Source: Clostridium beijerinckii HUN142 (GTDB lineage Bacteria > Bacillota > Clostridia > Clostridiales > Clostridiaceae). Taken from it: DNA of 64,000 nt. Of the stretch, positions 27,539 through 37,339 are shown one piece after another; the first letter of the stretch is position 1; every line of letters starts with the position of its first letter. The notes beneath the pieces were generated by a model. It was given only the letters and a program-made list of their open reading frames with translations, was not told the origin of the DNA and made no database searches. Location: the NCBI RefSeq assembly GCF_000621745.1, contig NZ_JHXK01000010.1, forward strand, positions 124,001-188,000, written 5' to 3'. A program made the position numbers and the translations under genes.

Positions 27539-28975
27539 ATGATGAAGTATTTACAAAAATTAGGAAAATCTTTAATGCTTCCAGTAGCTTGTTTACCCGT
27601 TGCAAGTATTTTAATGGGTCTTGGTTATTGGCTTGACCCTACAGGCTGGGGAGCAAATAACATTGCTTCAGCTTTTATGCTAAAAGCAGGTAGTGCTTTA
27701 ATTGACAATATGGGAATTTTGTTTGCAATTGGTGTAGGTGTAGGAATGTCAGATGATAATGACGGTACAGCAGGACTTGCAGGGCTTGTTTCATGGCTTA
27801 TGATTACAACATTATTATCTACAGGAGCTGTAGCAATGTTTAAGGGAATTGATGTTAAAGAGGTAGCGCCAGCATTCGCTAAAACTCAAACACAATTTAT
27901 TGGTATTTTATCAGGTTTAATCGGTGCCGCTTGTTATAACAGATTTAAAAGTGTTAAATTACCAGATGCATTGGGATTCTTTAGTGGAAAAAGATGTGTC
28001 GCAATTGTAACTGCAGCATATTCAATAGTTGCATCTATAGTATTATTCTTTGCATGGCCTCTTATTTATGGTGCATTAGTAGCATTTGGTGAAGCTATTG
28101 TATCAACAGGTGCAGTTGGATCTGGTATTTATGCATTCTTCAATAGATTATTAATACCATTTGGTCTTCACCATGCATTAAACTCAGTATTCTGGTTTGA
28201 TGTAGCTGGAATTAACGACCTTGGTAACTTCTGGTCAGGTAAAGGAACACAAGGAGTAACTGGTATGTATATGACTGGATTCTTCCCAGTAATGATGTTT
28301 GGATTACCAGCAGGAGCATTAGCTATGTACCATACAGCTAAAGATAAGAAGAAGAAAGCGGTATATGGTTTATTATTAGCAGCAGCAATATCTTCATTCT
28401 TCACAGGTGTTACAGAACCATTAGAATTTGCATTTATGTTCTTAGCTCCAGGTTTATATGTTCTTCATGCTGGATTAACAGGAATTTCAGCATTTGTATG
28501 TACATTATTACCAGTAAGAGCTGGATTTAACTTTAGTGCTGGATTTGTAGATTGGTTCTTAAGTTTCAAAGCGCCTATGGCAGAAAATCCAATAATGTTA
28601 ATCCCAATAGGTTTAGTATTTGCAGTAATCTATTATGTAACATTCCGTTTTGCAATTACAAAATTTAATTTAAAGACACCTGGTAGGGAAGATGATGACG
28701 CTGAAGAACTAAATGTAAAACTTGCGAATAATGATTATACTCAAGTGGCAGCTGTAATATTAAAGGGTGTTGGAGGAAAAGAAAACGTAGTATCTATAGA
28801 TAATTGTGTAACTAGATTACGTTTAGAAATAAAGGATCAGACAAAGATAGACGAAAAAGTTATTAAATCAGCAGGGGTATCTGGAATAATAAGACCAGGA
28901 AAAACAAGCGTACAAGTTGTTGTAGGAACACAAGTACAATTTGTAGCTGATGAATTCAAAAAATTATGTAAGTAA
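27539..28975 (+). CDS. ptsG: PTS glucose-family EIICB permease
   Basis: The 478-residue protein joins a membrane EIIC domain (residues 1 to about 385, around ten helices; NRLLIPFGLHHALNSVFWF is the family signature) to a C-terminal EIIB domain whose phosphocysteine lies in SIDNCVTRLRLEIKD. There is no EIIA domain; crr supplies it from the other strand. Glucose is the expected substrate, though N-acetylglucosamine permeases have the same build, so a NagE-like role cannot be fully excluded. Expression is governed by a RAT/terminator leader for GlcT. The start is one of two consecutive ATG codons, with AAGGGGAA upstream. Confidence 0.9.
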   Translation: MMKYLQKLGKSLMLPVACLPVASILMGLGYWLDPTGWGANNIASAFMLKAGSALIDNMGILFAIGVGVGMSDDNDGTAGLAGLVSWLMITTLLSTGAVAMFKGIDVKEVAPAFAKTQTQFIGILSGLIGAACYNRFKSVKLPDALGFFSGKRCVAIVTAAYSIVASIVLFFAWPLIYGALVAFGEAIVSTGAVGSGIYAFFNRLLIPFGLHHALNSVFWFDVAGINDLGNFWSGKGTQGVTGMYMTGFFPVMMFGLPAGALAMYHTAKDKKKKAVYGLLLAAAISSFFTGVTEPLEFAFMFLAPGLYVLHAGLTGISAFVCTLLPVRAGFNFSAGFVDWFLSFKAPMAENPIMLIPIGLVFAVIYYVTFRFAITKFNLKTPGREDDDAEELNVKLANNDYTQVAAVILKGVGGKENVVSIDNCVTRLRLEIKDQTKIDEKVIKSAGVSGIIRPGKTSVQVVVGTQVQFVADEFKKLCK

Positions 28976-29040
28976 ATATGGAGATCAATAATTAGATCAG
29001 GAAAATTATCTGATTAATAAATTAAGAATATTTAAAAATG

Positions 29041-29103
29041 TGGAAAAGAGATCGATGATATAAGAAATTAAGTTTTATATCAGACTCTTTTCCATTTTTT
29101 TTG
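29041..29103 (+). terminator. terminator of ptsG
   Basis: TGGAAAAGAG at 29041 pairs with CTCTTTTCCA at 29085-29094, with an inner ATGATATAA/TTATATCA stem, and is followed by eight T. Confidence 0.8.
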
Positions 29104-29178
29104 TATGCTTTAAGGCTTTTTTTTAATTTACTTAAAGTTTATAATATCTAATGTATAAATTTATTTGGTGGTGAAAAT

Positions 29179-30216
29179 ATGGAATACATAAACGAGATTA
29201 ATATAAATGAAGCAGTTATTCATATATTAGATAGTAATGGGGAAGAACCTATTTTAAACGAGTATAGTTTGGAATTAAATGAAGATATATATTTTTTCTT
29301 ACATAAACATTTAGAAAAATGTTTTAAGGATGAAGAACTTAAATATGGAAAGTTTAATCCAGAAAGAAACATAGTTAAAGAAGTATCCCAGGATTATCTG
29401 ACTGGAGTAGACAATAACTTAGTTAAACTATCTAAAGAATTAGCTAGGCAGTTATTCATAATAATGAAAGGAAATGTGAATATCCCATCTGGAGATTTAA
29501 TAATAGTGTCTCTAACTACAGATCAAGGTCCAATGATAGGAATACTTAAGATGGATTATGTTAAAAATTTTACTCATGAAGTTCAATTTATAGATCAGAA
29601 AATAGGTATAGGAATAGTACCTCAGGCAGCAGGACTTCCAGGAAGTGGGCAAAGAATTCAAAAAGCTGCATTTATTAAACCAATTATAGAAGAGGATAAA
29701 TATAATCTAATGATTTTAGATAAGCAAAAAGGCAGTAAAGAGGATGAGTATGGGGCAAATTATTTTATAAACACATTCTTAGGTGCAAGCATTGTTACTA
29801 ATGAAAGAGATATGACAAAAACTTTTGTAAAGGCAGCAGAGAACTGGACTAGAGAAAATGTTACAAATGATGCAGGAAGAGCTGAAGAGATTAGAACTGC
29901 AATAAAAACTAAATTAAAAGAAGAAGATTCTATTAATATAGATGAGTTTTCAGCTGAATTATTTAATGATCACCCTCAAGCGAAAGAAGAGTTTTCGACT
30001 TATATAAAACAACAAGGACTGCAAGAAGAAGTAGCTGTGGACAAAACTTGGGTTGAGAAAAAACTAAAAAGAGTTAGACTTAATATTGATAAACAAATTG
30101 ATTTGTATATAAATGAAGAGACATACCACGACCCTAGCAAGTTTGAGATACAAAGAAACGGCGATGGAACTATTAATTTAATAGTAAAAAATGTGATTAA
30201 TTATATAGAAAAGTAG
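29179..30216 (+). CDS. nucleoid-associated protein, NdpA/YejK family
   Basis: This 345-residue protein belongs to the 37-kDa nucleoid-associated family. Family features are the N-terminal INEAVIHILD, SGDLIIVSLTTDQGPMIGILKMDY in the middle and the IVPQAAGLPGSGQRIQKAAF stretch around 150-170. The C-terminal half is charged and helical. In E. coli the relative YejK binds nucleoid DNA; the role in clostridia is unknown. It stands alone between the ptsG terminator and a strong shared terminator. Confidence 0.82.
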   Translation: MEYINEININEAVIHILDSNGEEPILNEYSLELNEDIYFFLHKHLEKCFKDEELKYGKFNPERNIVKEVSQDYLTGVDNNLVKLSKELARQLFIIMKGNVNIPSGDLIIVSLTTDQGPMIGILKMDYVKNFTHEVQFIDQKIGIGIVPQAAGLPGSGQRIQKAAFIKPIIEEDKYNLMILDKQKGSKEDEYGANYFINTFLGASIVTNERDMTKTFVKAAENWTRENVTNDAGRAEEIRTAIKTKLKEEDSINIDEFSAELFNDHPQAKEEFSTYIKQQGLQEEVAVDKTWVEKKLKRVRLNIDKQIDLYINEETYHDPSKFEIQRNGDGTINLIVKNVINYIEK

Positions 30217-30314
30217 ATAGCTAGGCTCTATGATTTGTTGCTATTTACTTTATATTTGAGAAAGTAAATGCTCTAAATAGTTTATTTTGTGCTGGCTGAT
30301 TCACAGCAAGTTTT

Positions 30315-30370
30315 TAAGAATCTAATATATTTATATTGTGCAACCCACATATAAATATATTAGATTCTTA
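30315..30370. terminator. long bidirectional hairpin between ndpA-like and AraC genes
   Basis: TAAGAATCTAATATATTTAT (30315-30334) pairs perfectly with 30351-30370, a 20-bp stem with a 16-nt loop, flanked by T runs on both strands. Confidence 0.85.
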
Positions 30371-30385
30371 TTTTATATGAATTTA

Positions 30386-31171
30386 TTACCGGTATTTTTT
30401 TCTGTAATCAGAAGGCGATATCCCTAAGTTCTTAGCAAAGACCCTGCTAAGATAAAATCCGTTATCATACCCACATTTGGAAGCAATACAATCTAATGTA
30501 TCTTCGGTTCTGAGTAATAATACTTGAGCTCTTCTTAATCTTAAAGAAGTTATATATTCAATAGGAGTGGTTCCTATACACTTGTGAAATCGTCTAGTAA
30601 ACTGAACAGAACTAAGTCCTAGCGAAGCTGAAAAATCTTTGATTTTAATGGATTCATAAGCATATTTATTTAAGTACTTTAATGAATAGTTTATAATTTC
30701 ATCCTGAACAAAGTTTTTTGGGGAGCTGCTATACTGTGTTTCTATATAATATAATTTCATAATATCGCTTATCAATGAGCTTTTCCATTGGTTTAATTCA
30801 ATATTGTTATTATGGCTGTATAGTTTTAAATAGTAGTACATATTATTGAGTCTTTTTAAATCTGATACAGATATTTTACCAACTGGAAAAGATGAAGTAT
30901 CATCTCCAGAATTTATTGAAAAGTTTATGAAGTGAAATGTAAGAGTGGTAATGACCTCCCTTTTGAAAATTATTCCAGGTGGGCAAATTACAATATCACC
31001 AAATTTACCTTTTCCTTTATGAGATTCAACTTCGTAACTGCATTCACCATCTTCAATAGCGTAAAGTACCCAGTTTGAATCTATGTCTTCATCCAATAAA
31101 AAATGTTCTTTTTTATCCCAAAAAATATGTTGATTAATATTTACGTTAAGATTATTTAAATCAAACATCAA
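30386..31171 (-). CDS. AraC-family transcriptional regulator
   Basis: The 261-residue regulator has an N-terminal cupin-like sensor domain (GKGKFGDIVICPPGIIF near 55-70) and a complete pair of C-terminal AraC helix-turn-helix motifs: IKDFSASLGLSSVQFTRRFH and DCIASKCGYDNGFYLSRVF, ending in NLGISPSDYRKKYR. The start ATG has AAGGAGG upstream. It faces the FAD oxidoreductase gene across 411 bases, so it probably senses the substrate of the oxidoreductase/MFS pair and activates them. Confidence 0.88.
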   Translation of the reverse strand: MMFDLNNLNVNINQHIFWDKKEHFLLDEDIDSNWVLYAIEDGECSYEVESHKGKGKFGDIVICPPGIIFKREVITTLTFHFINFSINSGDDTSSFPVGKISVSDLKRLNNMYYYLKLYSHNNNIELNQWKSSLISDIMKLYYIETQYSSSPKNFVQDEIINYSLKYLNKYAYESIKIKDFSASLGLSSVQFTRRFHKCIGTTPIEYITSLRLRRAQVLLLRTEDTLDCIASKCGYDNGFYLSRVFAKNLGISPSDYRKKYR

Positions 31172-31444
31172 TAAGCCTCCTTTAAGAGTTAAGAAGATTA
31201 TGCCATAGAAGAATTATAAGAAAATAGAAGTGAAATGTAAACATTTAAAAAATAATTAAAGTGATAATATCTGTATTTATATAGAGATTTTGATTGCAGA
31301 GTATGTGAATGCTAGATGTTCCTTTTTTTAGATGTTTATATTTTGTGTAAATAATAATTGTTATATCAAATGTATGAAATAAAGTATATGCAGATGATAC
31401 GTTAGTGAATTCAAAAAATCAGCACCCTAATATATTATAAAGAT

Positions 31445-31519
31445 ATAATCAGTAAGAGGTGGGATAAGCTATAGTCTTCCTATAAAGCTGATTATGAAAA
31501 AATAATACAATGCATTGTA
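31445..31519. promoter_or_regulatory. candidate regulatory region before the FAD oxidoreductase
   Basis: TACAATGCATTGTA (31506-31519) is a perfect 14-bp palindrome 64 bases before the start codon. Upstream, ATAATCAG (31445-31452) and CTGATTAT (31488-31495) are perfect arms around a 35-base loop. Nothing else stands out in 31172-31582. Confidence 0.4.
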
Positions 31520-31582
31520 AATATTAAAACACTAAATAGATGTAGACATTTAGGATTAATATATCTATAAAGGGAGCGAATT

Positions 31583-33820
31583 ATGAATTACAAAAATGTA
31601 AAAAAGGATATAACCGTAATAGGTGGTGGTTTAGCAGGTGTGTGTGCAGCTATTTCTGCTGCTAGAAATGGTAAAAGTGTTTCTTTAGTACAAAATCGCG
31701 GAATTTTAGGCGGAAATTCTAGTAGTGAAATTCGTGTATGGGTATGTGGAGCAACAAAACATGGAGTAAACAGATATGCCAGAGAAACTGGAATTATGGG
31801 AGAATTGTTTTTAGAAAATCAGTATCGCAATCCAGATGGAAATCCCTATTTTTGGGACATGCTACTATTAGAAAAGGTAAAAGATGAAAAAAATATTTCT
31901 TTATTTTTAAATACAGAAGTGTCAGAAATCGATGTAATTGAAGGAGAAAAAGAAAATAAAATAAAATCTGTGACAGGGTGGACAATTGGATCAGAAACTA
32001 AGACAAAATTTGAAAGTGACGTATATCTAGATTGTTCCGGAGATGGATTTATTGGAGCATTAGCTGGTGCTAAATATAATTTAGGAAGAGAATCAAGATA
32101 TGAATATAATGAGCTATTGGCGCCCGAAAAAGAAGATAAAATTTTATTAGGAAGTACTATATTATTTTATACTAAAGATGTTGGACATCCAGTTAAATTT
32201 ATTCCACCTAATTTTTCAAAAGATATAAGTAAAACCAGTATTCCAAAGAATAGAGTTATAAAATCTAATGACTCAGGTTGCTGCTATTGGTGGATAGAAC
32301 TAGGCGGAGAAGTTGATATAGTAAAAGACAATGAAATAATAAGAGATGAGTTATGGACACTAGTATATGGAATATGGGATTATATAAAAAATTCGGGAAA
32401 TTATGATGCAGACAATCTAACATTAGAGTGGGTTGGGTCAATTCCAGGTAAAAGAGAATATAGGAGGTTTATAGGAGATTACGTTTTAAATCAAAATGAT
32501 ATTATTGAACAGACCGAATTTGATGATAGAATAGCTTTTGGTGGTTGGTCAATAGATCTTCATCCTGAGAAAGGAATATATGAGGAAAGCTGTGGCTCGA
32601 GAAATATACAAGCTGATGGAGTATTTCATATACCGTTTCGTTCCACATATTCTGTAAACGTATTGAATTTGATGTTTGCTGGAAGAAATATTAGCGCATC
32701 ACATATAGCTTTTGGAGCAACTAGAGTTATGGCAACTTGCGCTACAATAGGAGAAGCTGTTGGATTAGCGGCAGCAATGTGTGTAGAAGACAAAATTATT
32801 CCTAGGGATTTATATATGAAGCATATTAAGAAATTGCAACAGATTTTATTAAAGCAAGATGGATCTATTATAGGAATAAAAAATGAGGACATGAAAGATA
32901 AGGCTAGATCAGCATCTATTATGGCATCTACATCATTAAAGAAAATTGAAGTAGTAAATTCCAACGATGAATATAGATTGACCACAGATATAGGAATTTT
33001 ATTTCCAATAGAAAACAGAGTTGAAGATATAGAAATACTAATTTCTAGCTTAGAACAGACTACATTGGAAGTAGAAGTTTGGGATACAGGCAGAGCAGAA
33101 AACTATATTCCTAAAAATCTTTTAAAGAACAAAAAAATACAAGTAGAAAAAGGAAGAAATCAATGGATTAAGAGTGACTTTGCATTAGAATCAGAAGTGG
33201 TAAGAAATCTATTTTTGGTTGTAAAGGCTAATGATAAAGTTACAATACATTTATCTTATGAACAATTAACAGGTGTACTTTCTTTTACAAAAAAGGCTAT
33301 AGAAAATACAAATCTTGATGATTATATTGGTATAAATCCAATTGTTGAGTGGTCTATGAAGGAAATGGCTAGAAAAGAATTTTGCTTTAGGATTGATGGC
33401 GAAACAAGTGCATATTCCCCTAGTAAAATTATAGATGGTTACTCAAGGCCTTATGGGGGGCCTCATATGTGGATATCAGAAGATATTAAAGATACAGATG
33501 AGTGGATACAACTTGAATGGGAAAATGATATTGAAATTAACGAAATTCATATTACATTTAACGATGATGTAAACGAGGATCTTATAAATCTTCATCATCA
33601 TTACACTGATTTTTCTGTAATGCCTGAATTAGTAAAAGATTATAAGGTTTCCATATGGAAGGATAACAAATGGGAAGTTATTGCATCTAAGAAAAATAAT
33701 CGTAAGCGAAAAGAAATATTTAAAAATATAGGTAAGATTTTAGCAAATAAAATTAGAGTTACCATTGAATCAACAAATGGATGCAGGAAAGCTGAGATAA
33801 TTGAGGTAAGAGTATACTAA
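31583..33820 (+). CDS. FAD-dependent oxidoreductase with C-terminal discoidin-like domain
   Basis: This 745-residue protein starts with an FAD-binding Rossmann fold (TVIGGGLAGVCAAISAARNG, glycines 14-19), followed by GGNSSSEIRVWVCGA, typical of the large FAD_oxidored (PF12831) family, and a second FAD motif near 365-395 (LMFAGRNISASHIAFGATRVM, then GEAVGLAAAMC). About residues 600-745 look like a carbohydrate-binding beta sandwich (PSKIIDGYSRPYGGPHMWIS, IQLEWENDIEINEIHI). There is no signal peptide, so it acts in the cytosol. It is followed by an MFS transporter of the sugar-acid class and faced by an AraC regulator. Oxidation or activation of an imported sugar acid or glycoside is inferred; the substrate is unknown. 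Confidence 0.8.
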   Translation: MNYKNVKKDITVIGGGLAGVCAAISAARNGKSVSLVQNRGILGGNSSSEIRVWVCGATKHGVNRYARETGIMGELFLENQYRNPDGNPYFWDMLLLEKVKDEKNISLFLNTEVSEIDVIEGEKENKIKSVTGWTIGSETKTKFESDVYLDCSGDGFIGALAGAKYNLGRESRYEYNELLAPEKEDKILLGSTILFYTKDVGHPVKFIPPNFSKDISKTSIPKNRVIKSNDSGCCYWWIELGGEVDIVKDNEIIRDELWTLVYGIWDYIKNSGNYDADNLTLEWVGSIPGKREYRRFIGDYVLNQNDIIEQTEFDDRIAFGGWSIDLHPEKGIYEESCGSRNIQADGVFHIPFRSTYSVNVLNLMFAGRNISASHIAFGATRVMATCATIGEAVGLAAAMCVEDKIIPRDLYMKHIKKLQQILLKQDGSIIGIKNEDMKDKARSASIMASTSLKKIEVVNSNDEYRLTTDIGILFPIENRVEDIEILISSLEQTTLEVEVWDTGRAENYIPKNLLKNKKIQVEKGRNQWIKSDFALESEVVRNLFLVVKANDKVTIHLSYEQLTGVLSFTKKAIENTNLDDYIGINPIVEWSMKEMARKEFCFRIDGETSAYSPSKIIDGYSRPYGGPHMWISEDIKDTDEWIQLEWENDIEINEIHITFNDDVNEDLINLHHHYTDFSVMPELVKDYKVSIWKDNKWEVIASKKNNRKRKEIFKNIGKILANKIRVTIESTNGCRKAEIIEVRVY

Positions 33821-34041
33821 GATATGCTTTAAGAAGGCGCAATTAGAAAATAGCAAGTCAATCTTACAAGCTTATTTTCCACTATACTGTTTCAGAAAAT
33901 TATCACAAGGCCAGAGGTAAGAGCAAGCTACTATGTATTATGATTAAAAATAAAAATAATAATAATATTTTGGAACTGCTATTTTCTTTAATTCGTCTAA
34001 ATAGAGAATAATTTATTTAAAGATAGGAAGGAATAAAGAGT

Positions 34042-35361
34042 ATGAATATAAATAATAATTATAAGACTAATTTAACTGAAGAGAAGCCAACTAGAGTAAG
34101 ATACTTAGTATTAGCTCTAATATTTATCAATATAGTAATAAATTATATGGATCGTTCAAATATATCTGTAGCAGCATCTCATATGTCTAAAGATTTGAAA
34201 TTGTCAACTGTTCAAATGGGATTAATATTTTCAGCGTTTGGATGGGTATATGCTGCATTACAAATACCAAGTGGGTATTTAGTAGATAAATTTAAACCTC
34301 GTGCTGTATATGCATGTAGTTTATTTATATGGTCATTAGCTACATTGTTACAAAGTATTGTAGGTGGATTTGGATCACTTTTAGGTTTACGTTTATCTAT
34401 AGGATGTTTTGAAGCACCAGTTATGCCAGCAAGCAATAAAGTGGCATCAAGTTGGTTTCCTACAAATGAAAGAGCATCTGCTATTGCAATATACTCTTCA
34501 GCTCAATTTGTTGGATTGGCATTTGTAAGTCCATTACTATTTATATTAGAGGATAAGTTTGGTTGGAAATTCTTATTTATACTTACAGGACTTGTAGGGA
34601 TAGCATGGTCAATTGTTTGGTATGCCCTATACAGAGATCCAAGTAAAAGTAAACGTATAAATAATGCTGAGCTAAATTATATCAAAGAAGGTGGAGGTAT
34701 AGTAGAAGATGAGGATGTAGATAATTCGACTGCTAAGGAAAAATCTCAGTTTAAATTCAGCGATTTAAAGATGATGTTTTCTAACCGTAAGCTTATAGGA
34801 ATATATATTGGTCAATTCACTATATCATCAACATTTTGGTTTTTCTTAACTTGGTTTCCAACATATCTTGTAGAATATAGACATTTAAGTTTTATAAAAT
34901 CAGGTTTTGTGTCATCAGTACCATATTTGGCTGCATTTTGTGGAGTTTTAGTTTCAGGTTTTGTATCAGATAAGCTTATAAAAAAGGGAGTCTCTATGGG
35001 AGTAGCAAGGAAAACCCCAATAATTATTGGATTATTATTAACAACAACTATAATTGGAGCAAATTTTGTTGATAGCACTCCATTAATAGTAATGTTCATG
35101 GCTATAGCATTTTTCGGTAATGGATTAGCAACTATTACTTGGATATTTGTATCATTATTGGCACCTAAAAATTTAGTTGGATTAGCTGGTGGTGTATTTA
35201 ACTGCACTGGAGCTTTATCATCAATAGTTATTCCAATTGTAATAGGCATTATTGTATCAGGAGGTAATTTTACTCCAGCGATAGCTTTGATAGGTATTTT
35301 AGCTTTAATAGGAGCATTATCATATATATTTATAGTAGGAAAAATAGAAGAAAATAATTAG
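34042..35361 (+). CDS. MFS transporter, anion:cation symporter (sugar-acid) class
   Basis: The 439-residue protein has twelve predicted membrane helices. The N-terminal NYMDRSNISVAASHMSKDL and the following IFSAFGWVYAALQIPSGYLVDKF are hallmarks of the ACS group that includes glucarate, galactonate and hexuronate transporters (GudP, DgoT, ExuT). A charged loop of about 40 residues separates the two halves. It lies 221 bases after the FAD oxidoreductase, in the same direction, and ends at a good terminator. It probably imports the substrate of that enzyme. Confidence 0.87.
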   Translation: MNINNNYKTNLTEEKPTRVRYLVLALIFINIVINYMDRSNISVAASHMSKDLKLSTVQMGLIFSAFGWVYAALQIPSGYLVDKFKPRAVYACSLFIWSLATLLQSIVGGFGSLLGLRLSIGCFEAPVMPASNKVASSWFPTNERASAIAIYSSAQFVGLAFVSPLLFILEDKFGWKFLFILTGLVGIAWSIVWYALYRDPSKSKRINNAELNYIKEGGGIVEDEDVDNSTAKEKSQFKFSDLKMMFSNRKLIGIYIGQFTISSTFWFFLTWFPTYLVEYRHLSFIKSGFVSSVPYLAAFCGVLVSGFVSDKLIKKGVSMGVARKTPIIIGLLLTTTIIGANFVDSTPLIVMFMAIAFFGNGLATITWIFVSLLAPKNLVGLAGGVFNCTGALSSIVIPIVIGIIVSGGNFTPAIALIGILALIGALSYIFIVGKIEENN

Positions 35362-35398
35362 AATTAAATAATTAAGTTTTACATTTAATTTTGGATGA

Positions 35399-35437
35399 GA
35401 TAAAAGTTAGTGCTAGTTACCAGCATTAACTTTTATC
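35399..35437 (+). terminator. terminator of the MFS gene
   Basis: GATAAAAGTTAGTGCT at 35399-35414 pairs with AGCATTAACTTTTATC at 35422-35437 (16 bp with one GU), followed by TTTTATTTTT. Confidence 0.85.
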
Positions 35438-35639
35438 TTTTATTTTTAGATGGATTTAATTTACATATTTAAAACTTATTTTAAACAAAATAATAGATAT
35501 AAAATTTTATATCTAGATAAAGTACATGTTATATGAATTTTGAGGAATAATATTCTAGAAGTTATTTAGTACATCGTTAAGAAATTTGCAAATACTTTTA
35601 TTTGCTTTCTTAGGTGTTTTAGTACGGAGGAGAATATTT

Positions 35640-37115
35640 ATGAAGAAAAAAAACAAAGGATTATCTGCTTGGCAGCTCACAATGATGGCTTTGGGAAGCA
35701 TAATAGGAGGATCATTTTTTCTTGGCTCAGCGGTGGCTATTAATGCTGCAGGACCATCTGTTTTGATATCCTATATATTGGGAGGAATTTTAGTATACTT
35801 TATACTTTATGCTTTATCTGAAATGACTGTTGCAAATCCACATTCTGGATCCTTTAGGACTTTTGCATCAGAAGCTTTTGGGCCTGGAACAGGATTTGTT
35901 GTTGGCTGGGTTTACTGGATTGGAATGGTGCTTTCAATGTCAAGTGAGGCGACTGCTGTATCAATTTTATTGAATGAATGGATTCCTAATATATCAATAG
36001 CCATAGGAGGAACTATAATTATTGTTGGTGTAACTTTGCTTAATCTTTTAGGGGCTGATAAATTAAGTAAGCTCACTAGTGGTCTTTCAGCTATAAAGCT
36101 TTTTGCAATAATTTCATTTATAATTATATCTTTTCTACTTGTTACTGGAATAATTCCGGGAAGAACAGCGGTAGGAGCAGGAGAGCTTATGAGAGAGCCT
36201 TTTATGTCAAGTGGCATAGGAGGTATTGCAGGAGGAATGCTTATAGTAGTATTTGCTTATGCTGGTTTTGAAATAATAGGATTAGCAGCCTCAGAAGCTG
36301 ATGATCCAAGAAAAACAATACCAAAAGCAATTAATTATACAGTTGTAAGTCTTATATCACTCTACATAATTTCACTTATAGCATTACTTCCTTTAATTCC
36401 TACAGCAGATTTAAGCGAAAATATAAGTCCAATGGTTGCGGCTCTTGATAGATTGGGAATTACATGGGCTGGAAATGTAATTAATTTAGTACTTATTACA
36501 GCTATACTTTCTGCATCTCTTGCTTCTATGTTTGGGATTGCAAGAATGCTAAGATCCCTTGCAGATGAAGGTGATGCACCTAAGTGGTTAAAGGATAAAG
36601 GTGACATTCCTTACAAGGCCATAGTATTTTCAGGAATTTCAATGCTTTTAGGATTAGGATTAGGATTGCTATTTCCTAGAATATATTTATTTTTAGTAAC
36701 GGCAAGTGGATTTTCTCTACTTTTTACTTACGCAGTAATTATGGCAACTCATATAAGATTTCGTAAAAGAAATGGATGTCCTCCAGATGGAAAATGCCAA
36801 ATGCCTGGATTTCCGTATACGTCTTGGATTGGACTCATAAGTATGATTCTTGTCATCTTTAGCATGCCACTTATTTCCGATCAAGCACCAGGTCTTATAG
36901 TAGGTCTGATAATGATAGCTCTATTTTCATCAATTTATATGATAATGAAATATTTTAAGAACACTGAAAAAAATAAAGATAGCTACGTAAGGGTTAACAA
37001 TAAAATGAACCGTTCAAAGTTGATGACAGAATTTTCGGAAGAAGTTGTAGATGATAACGAATCAAAGCGAAATAACAATCAAAAAAACCAATGTAAAAAA
37101 TGCAGTAAGAAATAG
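35640..37115 (+). CDS. amino acid permease, APC superfamily
   Basis: The 491-residue protein has about twelve hydrophobic helices and APC signatures: LTMMALGSIIGGSFFLGSAVAI in helix 1, SGSFRTFASEAFGP and VFAYAGFEIIGLAASEADDPRKTIPKA in helices 6-7. The ATG at 35640 with CGGAGG before it is preferred over the open frame upstream to 35586. It resembles amino-acid/proton symporters of the GabP/AnsP type. The C-terminus carries a hydrophilic tail of about 45 residues rich in Lys, Asn and Glu with a CKKC pair, which is not usual. It stands alone. Confidence 0.85.
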   Translation: MKKKNKGLSAWQLTMMALGSIIGGSFFLGSAVAINAAGPSVLISYILGGILVYFILYALSEMTVANPHSGSFRTFASEAFGPGTGFVVGWVYWIGMVLSMSSEATAVSILLNEWIPNISIAIGGTIIIVGVTLLNLLGADKLSKLTSGLSAIKLFAIISFIIISFLLVTGIIPGRTAVGAGELMREPFMSSGIGGIAGGMLIVVFAYAGFEIIGLAASEADDPRKTIPKAINYTVVSLISLYIISLIALLPLIPTADLSENISPMVAALDRLGITWAGNVINLVLITAILSASLASMFGIARMLRSLADEGDAPKWLKDKGDIPYKAIVFSGISMLLGLGLGLLFPRIYLFLVTASGFSLLFTYAVIMATHIRFRKRNGCPPDGKCQMPGFPYTSWIGLISMILVIFSMPLISDQAPGLIVGLIMIALFSSIYMIMKYFKNTEKNKDSYVRVNNKMNRSKLMTEFSEEVVDDNESKRNNNQKNQCKKCSKK

Positions 37116-37247
37116 ATTAAAATAAAAAAATATAATTTCTAAATAATATAATTCATTCTTTACAAAATATTTGAGATGGTATCTGATAGTCTAAGATAAA
37201 TATTAGTGAATTAGATTTTTAGAACATATATGGTAAATAAAATAAAG

Positions 37248-37293
37248 ATATCCTTTAAATGCTTAACTTTGGGATTAAGTATTTGAAGGATAT
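37248..37293. terminator. bidirectional terminator between permease and GntR genes
   Basis: A 19-bp stem (ATATCCTTTAAATGCTTAA with its partner at 37275-37293, two GU pairs) and a T-rich tail on the + strand. Confidence 0.8.
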
Positions 37294-37339
37294 TTTTATT
37301 CTAAATTTTTTAATAATACGGATTTATATAATATTAGTT

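Noticed and set aside
31451..31490. preQ1-I riboswitch-like sequence
   Set aside because: AGAGG followed by TATAAAG looked similar at first, but the CCTCT partner and the A-rich tail are not present.
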